Origin: Planctomycetales bacterium | GTDB taxonomy: Bacteria; Planctomycetota; Phycisphaerae; SM23-33 | Assembly: GCA_030631125.1 (NCBI GenBank) | Contig: DAOVLS010000039.1 | Location: 1 to 12,284, forward strand | DNA: 12,284 bases | Direction of reading: 5' to 3' | Part shown: piece after piece, positions 6,893 to 12,284 of the stretch | Position numbering within the stretch: position 1 is the stretch's first letter | Layout: the number at the start of each line of letters is the position of its first letter | Notes under the pieces: generated by a model | What the model was told of the DNA's origin: nothing | Databases searched by the model: none | What the model saw: the letters and a program-made list of their open reading frames with translations, nothing else | Made by a program: the position numbers and the translations under genes

Positions 6893-7037
6893 ACTCAGAC
6901 TGTGATTCATCAACGCCTTGCGGGTAGCAATCTCTCGGTGTTTCCAGGACATCGCCGGGTTTTCGCTGCGATTCGTCTTTGAGCAGGGGGGCGTGCGAGT
7001 CGATATAGGGAACGATGAGTTACACGGGCGCGATCCG

Positions 7038-8261
7038 ATGAACGTATCCACAATGCGACAAATTGACCGTCTGGCGGGAGTGCCGATCTGTTTCGGACTG
7101 ACGGCTCTTCGAAGATGTGTAGCCTTGACGCGCCGGCTGCGAAAACGCGGGCATGTGGAGACCCGGCGGATATTGTTCGTCAAACTCGCCGAGCAGGGCG
7201 CGACGGTGCTGGCGTATCCGGCCCTGACAAAGGCCGTCAAAATGGTCGGACGCGAAAATGTCTATTTTCTCGTCTTCGAGGAAAACCGCTTCATCCTTGA
7301 CGTGATGGAGGTCATTCCCGAACAAAACGTCATCGCCATTCCCGCCGGCAATTTTCGCTCGGCGCTAATCGGCTCGGTTCGCGCGCTGCGGCGGCTGCGA
7401 AAACTCCACATAGACGCAGCCATTGATTTCGAATTCTTCGCCCGAAGTTCCGCCATTCTGACCTATCTCAGCGGGGCCGGTGTGCGAGTGGGCCTCCATT
7501 CATTCGCCGGCGAGGCCCCCTACCGCGGCGACCTGATGACCCATCGCCTCATATACAACCCGCACATCCACACCAGTCAGACCTTCAGCGTGATGGTCGA
7601 GTCGCTTACCGCTCCGCAGGAGGACCTGCCCGCACTGGACAGGGACGTCCCTGCCGTGCACAGTTCCGCGCCGGTCTTCAGGCCCGCACCCGAGGAGGGC
7701 GAAGAAATCAAGGCCTGTCTTCAAGACCTGGCACGCACGAGCGATTACTCGCCGCTGGTGCTTCTCAACGCCAACGCCTCGGACCTGCTGCCTCTTCGCC
7801 GCTGGCCGGGGCGCCGGTACGTCGAACTGGCCCGGCGGTTGATGGAAAAGTCGCCCGACGTACACGTGGCCTTTACCGGCTCGCCCGATGAGGCCGAACA
7901 CATCGAAAAACTCGTCGAGGCCGTCGGGAACGACCGATGCTTCTCGCTGGCCGGCAGGACCACGCTGCGGCAACTCCTGGTGCTGTACTGCCTCGCCGAC
8001 GTGCTCGTAACCAACGACAGCGGCCCGGCGCTGTTCGCCACGCTGACGCCCATTCAGGCGATCACGCTCTTTGGGCCGGAAACACCGGCGCTGTTCGGCG
8101 CGAAAAGCCCGCGAACACACATCATCTGGAAAAATATCCCGTGCAGCCCATGCGTCAGTGCGTATAACAACCGCATGTCGGCCTGCAAGAACAACGTGTG
8201 CATGAAGCGGATTACCGTCGAGGAAGTTTTTGAAATGGTATGCAGGCTCTGCAAGTTATGA
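7038..8261 (+). CDS. Glycosyltransferase family 9 (heptosyltransferase-like)
   Basis: The 407-residue product has the two-domain GT-B layout of GT9. The N-terminal Rossmann start is RRILFVKLAEQGATVLAYPAL, and the C-terminal donor-binding domain has TNDSGPALFATLTPIQAITLFGPETPALFG (NDSGP at 326-330), the classical GT9 signature. GT9 enzymes transfer heptose or related sugars from ADP-sugars to lipid-linked acceptors at the cytoplasmic face of the inner membrane; the actual sugar is not deducible here. A Cys-rich tail (CSPC 369-372, then C383 and C388) is a feature I associate with a planctomycete-type subgroup. The start is uncertain: the frame opens at a TTG at 6918, but family-like sequence begins near the ATG at 7038, which lacks a strong Shine-Dalgarno; the ATG at 7053 is a further option. 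A weak promoter-like TTGAGC/TATAGG pair is at 6979-7009. The stop overlaps the next gene as ATGA, indicating translational coupling. Confidence 0.88.
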   Translation: MNVSTMRQIDRLAGVPICFGLTALRRCVALTRRLRKRGHVETRRILFVKLAEQGATVLAYPALTKAVKMVGRENVYFLVFEENRFILDVMEVIPEQNVIAIPAGNFRSALIGSVRALRRLRKLHIDAAIDFEFFARSSAILTYLSGAGVRVGLHSFAGEAPYRGDLMTHRLIYNPHIHTSQTFSVMVESLTAPQEDLPALDRDVPAVHSSAPVFRPAPEEGEEIKACLQDLARTSDYSPLVLLNANASDLLPLRRWPGRRYVELARRLMEKSPDVHVAFTGSPDEAEHIEKLVEAVGNDRCFSLAGRTTLRQLLVLYCLADVLVTNDSGPALFATLTPIQAITLFGPETPALFGAKSPRTHIIWKNIPCSPCVSAYNNRMSACKNNVCMKRITVEEVFEMVCRLCKL

Positions 8262-10834
8262 AAAACATCAGACAATCGGACAAAACGGAAAGGGCGATGC
8301 CGAAATCGCTGCCGGCGGGTCTGGCGGTTGTGATGATCCTCCTGGCGGCTGTCCTGGTATATTTACCCGCCTTCAACGGTGAGTGGATATGGGACGACGA
8401 CACCTCCGTGTACGAGAACCCCGTGGTTACCGCGCCGGACGGCCTCTACAAAATATGGTTCACCACCGAGGACTACGATTTCTGGCCTATGACCAAGACG
8501 GTCTTCTGGATCGAGTACCAGATATTCGGGAACTCTCCGAGCGGCTACCACATCGTTAACATCGCGTTTCACGCCATTGCCTCGGCCCTGATTTACCTGG
8601 TGCTCAGGCGGCTGAAGGTCCCGGCAGCGCTGCTGGCGGGGCTGGTTTTCGCGCTGCATCCGGTCAATGCCTCTTCGGTTGCCTGGGTCGCCGAGACAAA
8701 GAACACACTGTCGATGATCTTCCTGGCGCTTACGCTGCTAGCCTATCTGCATTTCGAGCGATGCCGGCGCCGGCGCTGGTACGCGCTGGCGCTGGCGGCC
8801 TTCGCCCTGGCGCTGGCGAGCAAGACGAGCGTTATAATGCTGCCGGTGGGACTGCTGGGGCTAGCCTGGTGGCAGCGCGGCAGCATCAGTCGCCGGGACG
8901 TCCTTCAAAGCGCAGCCTTTTTCTGCCTCTCGGCAGGCATGGCCGCGATGACGCTCTTCGCCCAGAGCCGACACATCGACGCACTTACCCGACCACTCGA
9001 TGGAATATACCGTCTGGCCGGCGCAGGCTGGATCGTTTGGTTCTACGTTTACAAGACCGTCGCGCCGGTGAACCTCAGCATGATCTATCCACACTGGAAA
9101 GACACGATTGAGTCCCTCGGATGGATATCCTTCATCCCAACGGCGGCATTGGCGGCTCTGCTGGTGGCGGTTGTTCTGAAAAGGAAGGCCCGGTGGTCCC
9201 GCCCGGTGCTGTTTGCGTTCGGATATTTAATCCTGGCGACAATACCGGTACTCGGTTTTTTCACCATGACCATCATGATGCACTCGCTGGTGGCCGATCA
9301 CTTCCAGTACGTGCCGATTGTCGGCGTTATTGCGCTCCTCTGTGCGGCGGGGTGGAAGTTCGCGGAACGCCGCAAACCGGAGGTTCGCTTCTTTCTGGGA
9401 GTCCTTGCCGCAGGTATGCTCGTCTCACTGGCGACACTCACCTGGAAACGGGCCGAAGTCATCAAAGCCAAGGAACCCCTCTGGCGTAACACCGTCAGCA
9501 GGAACCCGCAGGCATGGATGGCGCAATACAAACTGGGCGGCATAATCATCGTGGCCAACCGCGAACTGCTGAACGAGGCCGGCGCGCTGCACCGGGAGGC
9601 CCACAGCCTCCAGAACCAGGCCGATATGTTCGCGGCAAAGGGGAATCAAAGGCAGGCTCAAATTCACAGCCGGGCGGCAAGGACAAAGATCAGTCAGGCC
9701 AACGCGAAGTTCCAGCAGGCCCGGACACTCCTCCTCCAGGCCGAGCCGCATTGCCGAAAGGCAGCCGAACTGCAACCGCTCCACGCCAAATCGTTCACCA
9801 ACCTGGGGCTCGTCCTGGTCAATCTCGGACGTATTGATGAAGGCATCGAACAGTACCGCAGGGGAATAAAGGCGGATGAGCACTTCGAACCCGAACAAAG
9901 GAGCGCGCCGCTGCTGTACAATCTCGGACTGGCCCTGCTGAAGAAAAATCGCCCTCTCGAAGCGGCAGCAGCCTTCAAACAGGCCTACCACATGCAGCCC
10001 GAATTCACGCGGGCGTTCGTCCAGGCCTTGCTGGTTCTCAGGGGCCTCAAGAAAAACGACGAGGTCATCGAACTGCTGACCCGGCAGATCGAGATCAACC
10101 CGAAAGACGCCGGCGCCTACCATGACCTTGCCGTAATTCTCTTCGAGACCGGCAGGGTGGACGAGGCTATGGCGAATCTGAAACGGTCCCTCAATCTCGA
10201 TCCGGACAACCCGCTGGCCTACAAGACGCAAGGCGACATCTTCATGGCGACGAGCAGGCCCGGCGAGGCTGTTGAAAGTTTTCGCAAATCGGGCATGCTG
10301 AATCAGCGGCGGCGTATCCTGAACGACCTTGAAATCCGGACGAAACTGGGCGTCGCCCAGGTCCGCGCCGGCCAAAACGCCGAGGGCCTGGCAATCCTCA
10401 TGACCGTCGTTCGGACCAATCCCAATCACGAGCAGGCCAAGGCAGCCATTCGGGAACTGATGAGGCGTTTGGGGCACACGCCCGAAGCGGCCGGATGTTA
10501 CGAGCGAGCGTTGGAGATCGCGCCGGGCTGGACCGAGGGCCTGCAAAATCTGGCGTGGATACGCGCGACACACCACGACGACGCCGTCAGAAACACCCGC
10601 CAGGCCATTGCCTGCGCCAAGCAATTGAAAGCCCGCGTGGGTAACAGGAACCCGGTTACCATGGACACCTTCGCGGCCGCTCTCGCCCAGGCCGGACGGT
10701 TTCCCGAAGCACTGGACGCAGCAAAAACCGCCCTCAAACTCGCCAAAGACAACAGGAACGAAAAACTCGCCGGTCAGATCGCAGGCAGGATAAAACTCTA
10801 CGAAAAGGGCCGACCCTATCGGGAACCCCGATGA
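8258..10834 (+). CDS. Membrane GT-C/TMTC-like protein with C-terminal TPR repeats
   Basis: The 858-residue product (ATG at 8258, ATGA overlap with the GT9 stop) has an N-terminal multi-pass membrane region to about residue 397 and a soluble TPR-rich C-terminus. After the first helix (LAVVMILLAAVLVYLPA) comes NGEWIWDDD, the acidic loop motif of GT-C mannosyltransferases of the PMT/TMTC type. FALHPVNASSVAWVAETKNTLS and SLVADHFQYVP are further typical segments. TMTC-like enzymes use polyprenyl-phosphate sugars to glycosylate proteins or glycans outside the cytoplasm; bacterial members are mostly uncharacterised. From about residue 505 at least six TPR units follow (SFTNLGLVLVNLGRIDEGIEQYRRG, AYHDLAVILFETGRVDEAMANLKRSL). 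Before them is a Gln/Ala-rich helical insert at about 434-500. An alternative start is the ATG at 8297, with GGAAAGG close upstream and MPKSLPAGL as a family-like beginning. Coupling with GT9 suggests one glycosylation unit. Confidence 0.85.
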   Translation: MKNIRQSDKTERAMPKSLPAGLAVVMILLAAVLVYLPAFNGEWIWDDDTSVYENPVVTAPDGLYKIWFTTEDYDFWPMTKTVFWIEYQIFGNSPSGYHIVNIAFHAIASALIYLVLRRLKVPAALLAGLVFALHPVNASSVAWVAETKNTLSMIFLALTLLAYLHFERCRRRRWYALALAAFALALASKTSVIMLPVGLLGLAWWQRGSISRRDVLQSAAFFCLSAGMAAMTLFAQSRHIDALTRPLDGIYRLAGAGWIVWFYVYKTVAPVNLSMIYPHWKDTIESLGWISFIPTAALAALLVAVVLKRKARWSRPVLFAFGYLILATIPVLGFFTMTIMMHSLVADHFQYVPIVGVIALLCAAGWKFAERRKPEVRFFLGVLAAGMLVSLATLTWKRAEVIKAKEPLWRNTVSRNPQAWMAQYKLGGIIIVANRELLNEAGALHREAHSLQNQADMFAAKGNQRQAQIHSRAARTKISQANAKFQQARTLLLQAEPHCRKAAELQPLHAKSFTNLGLVLVNLGRIDEGIEQYRRGIKADEHFEPEQRSAPLLYNLGLALLKKNRPLEAAAAFKQAYHMQPEFTRAFVQALLVLRGLKKNDEVIELLTRQIEINPKDAGAYHDLAVILFETGRVDEAMANLKRSLNLDPDNPLAYKTQGDIFMATSRPGEAVESFRKSGMLNQRRRILNDLEIRTKLGVAQVRAGQNAEGLAILMTVVRTNPNHEQAKAAIRELMRRLGHTPEAAGCYERALEIAPGWTEGLQNLAWIRATHHDDAVRNTRQAIACAKQLKARVGNRNPVTMDTFAAALAQAGRFPEALDAAKTALKLAKDNRNEKLAGQIAGRIKLYEKGRPYREPR

Positions 10835-10865
10835 CCCGGCCCGCCCGGCGGAAACGGCGGAACAA

Positions 10866-11138
10866 CTACGACGACGTTTCTTCTTCGACGGGTGGTTGGT
10901 AATCGCGTTTGGGTGGTTTGATGACGAGTCCGTTGCGTATGGCCTTGGCCGAGACGTTAATCCGCACGACCTTGCCATCTATGACGGCGCGGACCTTCTG
11001 GATGTTCGGCTTGAAGGTGCGATTGGTCTTCGACGTAACCTTTTTACCGACACCGCCGAGATATTTTGCCTTTCCGCGCCGACTGTAACGCCGACCAGCG
11101 GAGGTTTTCCTGCCCGTTATTGCACATACTCGTGACAT
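10866..11138 (-). CDS. rpmB: Ribosomal protein bL28
   Basis: This is a structural protein of the large ribosomal subunit. The 90-residue product begins MSRVCAITGRKTSAG and contains the basic L28 core RYSRRGKAKYLGGVGKKVTSKTNRTFKPNIQKVRAVIDGKVVRINVSAKAIRNG. Length and order match the family, except for a short acidic tail (QPPVEEETSS). Only one Cys is present, so this is the form without the zinc-binding CxxC pairs. The ATG at 11138 has GGAG 8 nt upstream; a longer frame to 11174 is not supported. A promoter with a perfect TATAAT lies upstream. The gene is convergent with the TPR protein gene, with only 31 bp between their stops, and divergent from tRNA-Leu. Confidence 0.96.
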   Translation of the reverse strand: MSRVCAITGRKTSAGRRYSRRGKAKYLGGVGKKVTSKTNRTFKPNIQKVRAVIDGKVVRINVSAKAIRNGLVIKPPKRDYQPPVEEETSS

Positions 11139-11172
11139 CTTTACACTCCAACATTCACCGTAAGAGTCGGGC

Positions 11173-11200
11173 ATTATATGGTAATATCACAATTGAGCAA
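11173..11200 (-). promoter_or_regulatory. Promoter of rpmB
   Basis: On the minus strand TTGCTC (11195-11200) is followed after 16 bp by a perfect -10 TATAAT (11173-11178). Transcription would start near 11166, giving a leader of about 28 nt that contains the Shine-Dalgarno of rpmB. Confidence 0.6.
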
Positions 11201-11231
11201 GGATATTTTCCGAGAAATTCCCCAACTGTAC

Positions 11232-11261
11232 TTGCGTTTTCGGATGCAGTTCGGCAATAAT
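11232..11261 (+). promoter_or_regulatory. Possible promoter of tRNA-Leu
   Basis: TTGCGT (11232-11237) is followed after 18 bp by AATAAT (11256-11261, 5 of 6 to the -10 consensus). This places a start near 11268, about 20 nt before the tRNA. The -35 match is only 3 of 6. Confidence 0.35.
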
Positions 11262-11287
11262 AGGCGGTGCAATCGTAGTTCGTGCCC

Positions 11288-11371
11288 GCGGCCGTGGCGG
11301 AACTGGCAGACGCGCAGGCTTCAGGTGCCTGTGCCCTTCGGGGCGTGGAGGTTCGACTCCTCTCGGCCGCA
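11288..11371 (+). tRNA. tRNA-Leu (anticodon CAG)
   Basis: A full cloverleaf of 84 nt is visible. The acceptor stem GCGGCCG (11288-11294) pairs with CGGCCGC (11364-11370), with discriminator A at 11371. There is a D-arm with GCGG/CGC. The anticodon stem CAGGC/GCCTG encloses the loop TTCAGGT, giving anticodon CAG, which reads CUG. A long variable arm (GCCC-TTCG-GGGC) marks a class II tRNA, and the T-arm contains GGTTCGACTCC. CCA is not encoded. The discriminator A and long variable arm agree with leucine. No target-site duplication or integrase is seen nearby. Confidence 0.96.
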
Positions 11372-11382
11372 GTGATAAAAAC

Positions 11383-11410
11383 AGGGACTAGGGACTTGGG
11401 ACCAGGGACT
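11383..11410 (+). repeat. Heptamer tandem repeat (WGGGACY) x4
   Basis: There are four consecutive 7-bp units, AGGGACT, AGGGACT, TGGGACC and AGGGACT, immediately after the tRNA. They supply purine-rich Shine-Dalgarno-like GGGA sequences; the third unit's GGGA is 8 nt from the TTG that probably starts the next gene, and the last T of the repeat is the first base of that codon. Confidence 0.8.
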
Positions 11411-12284
11411 TGGAAAAAAACAGAATCGCCGTCCGGCTAACCATAGCAATCATCTCTATCAGTACAGCGTCAGAGATGACACTCGCTCAATCCGCACAAC
11501 CCTCTCCCGTAACCGACGAAGCAGTTCGGGCGTCCATCGACAAGGCGATAGCGTTCCTGTATTCCCGACAGAAGCCGGACGGTTCCATCCCGAACCGCCA
11601 CAGCACCGAATATGTCGGCGGCGGAGAGGCCTTGGCATCCTTTGCACTGCTGACGGCGGGTCGGCCGACCGACGATCCGAAACTCCGGCGAACGCTCGAA
11701 TACCTCAAGGCCCACCGGCCCGGGCTTACCTATACGCGCTCGTTTCGAGCGATTGTTTTTTCGCACATAAAGGGCGCCGATTACCGCACCTGCCTGGCCG
11801 GCGAAGTAAAATGGCTCATCAAACACCAGCATCGCAACGGCGGGTGGGGATACGGCCCGGCATCGGCAATGTCGCGCCTGAAGCCGGAGTGGACCGACGC
11901 ATCCAACAGCCAGTTCGCGCTGCTGGCGCTGCGGGAGGCTTCCGACGCCGGCTTGCCCGTACCACGAAACGCCTGGGTGAAGGCGGAATTATATTGGCGC
12001 AAACTCCAGAACAAAGACGGCGGATGGGGCTATCAACCGGAGATCGCCGGCAAGAAGCCTCAGAGAGGGGCCTCGCACGGCTCGATGACCACCGCCGGGG
12101 TAGCGACCTATTTCATCCTCGCCGACAAACTCGCCGCACTGCGCGAGCAGCCCTGGCCCGACCGTCGCCCCGGCGGCGGACGCCTGGCATTCGCCGGGCA
12201 AATCCATCGCGGACTCGACTGGCTGGGAGCCAATTACAAAATCGACAAAAATCCGAAATACGTCTGGACGACCATGCCGGGGCA
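11410..12284 (+). CDS. Secreted prenyltransferase/squalene-oxidase-repeat protein, 3' partial
   Basis: The gene runs off the window; 291 codons are visible. I place the start at the TTG at 11410 because the following residues form a typical signal peptide: basic EKNRIAVR, hydrophobic LTIAIISISTAS, then TLAQSAQ with a likely cleavage after A-Q-S-A. The ATG at 11476 would lose the signal and has no Shine-Dalgarno. The mature part shows alpha/alpha-toroid repeats: AIAFLYSRQKPDGSI (47-60), LIKHQHRNGGWGY (136-148) and LQNKDGGWGY (199-208). The two QxxxGGWGY elements are QW-type motifs of the prenyltransferase and squalene oxidase repeat family. True cyclases carry a DxDD motif; none is visible in the part shown, so enzymatic activity is unproven and a structural or binding role at the cell envelope is equally possible. 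Confidence 0.8.
   Translation, partial: MEKNRIAVRLTIAIISISTASEMTLAQSAQPSPVTDEAVRASIDKAIAFLYSRQKPDGSIPNRHSTEYVGGGEALASFALLTAGRPTDDPKLRRTLEYLKAHRPGLTYTRSFRAIVFSHIKGADYRTCLAGEVKWLIKHQHRNGGWGYGPASAMSRLKPEWTDASNSQFALLALREASDAGLPVPRNAWVKAELYWRKLQNKDGGWGYQPEIAGKKPQRGASHGSMTTAGVATYFILADKLAALREQPWPDRRPGGGRLAFAGQIHRGLDWLGANYKIDKNPKYVWTTMPG

Noticed and set aside
6918..7037. N-terminal extension of the GT9 frame from a TTG
   Set aside because: The extra 40 residues do not resemble a GT9 start, there is no Shine-Dalgarno at 6918, and a TTG only 26 bp after the terminator is less likely than the ATG at 7038.
9425..10978. Long minus-strand open frame (517 codons) opposite the TPR part
   Set aside because: It is antisense to a clear TPR coding region, also runs into rpmB, and its product has no family-like features; it is a by-product of GC-rich codon use.
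11288..11371. tRNA-Leu as an attachment site for an island
   Set aside because: I found no repeat of the tRNA 3' end elsewhere in the window and no integrase.
11383..11410. CRISPR-like repeat
   Set aside because: Units are 7 bp, contiguous and without spacers; it is a simple tandem repeat.

Overview
This window is most likely bacterial chromosome from a Planctomycetes-type organism (Phycisphaerae-like). That placement is an inference from gene style: a GT9 glycosyltransferase coupled to a membrane TPR protein, a DUF3604-like PHP protein, a secreted prenyltransferase/squalene-oxidase-repeat protein, and REP-like palindromes. No 16S rRNA or other strong phylogenetic marker is present. The DNA is moderately GC-rich, with a visibly more A/T-rich accessory patch at about 0.8-3.0 kb.

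Left part (1-4422, all genes on the minus strand). asnS (asparaginyl-tRNA synthetase) leads a same-strand series. Downstream of it come a small Cys-containing protein (2777-3004), a single-chain MNT-HEPN nucleotidyltransferase fusion (2015-2662), an orphan 367-aa protein (792-1895) and a 224-aa helical protein (89-763). A second, diverged copy of the last 15 codons of asnS plus its stop and trailer lies at 1964-2027 in the same orientation as the real asnS end. The two flank the small gene and the MNT-HEPN gene like the direct repeats of a ~1.07-kb insertion. A 14-bp-stem hairpin sits between the last two genes.

Middle (4423-6892). The divergent spacer between asnS and the DUF3604-like gene holds a likely asnS promoter and a perfect 20-bp palindrome. 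The DUF3604-like PHP protein (4629-6848) carries a 96-bp palindromic REP-pair (REPIN-like) element as an in-frame 32-residue insertion exactly between its N-terminal region and its metal-binding domain. A modest intrinsic terminator follows.

Right part (7038-12284). A GT9/heptosyltransferase-like gene overlaps by ATGA a large membrane GT-C/TMTC-like protein with TPRs, probably a glycan or protein-glycosylation pair. Convergent to it is rpmB (ribosomal protein bL28) with a clear promoter. A tRNA-Leu(CAG) and four heptamer tandem repeats follow. The window ends inside a secreted prenyltransferase-repeat protein that probably starts at a TTG within the last heptamer. No stretch over 300 bases lacks a gene, and I see no CRISPR array, transposase, integrase or rRNA.
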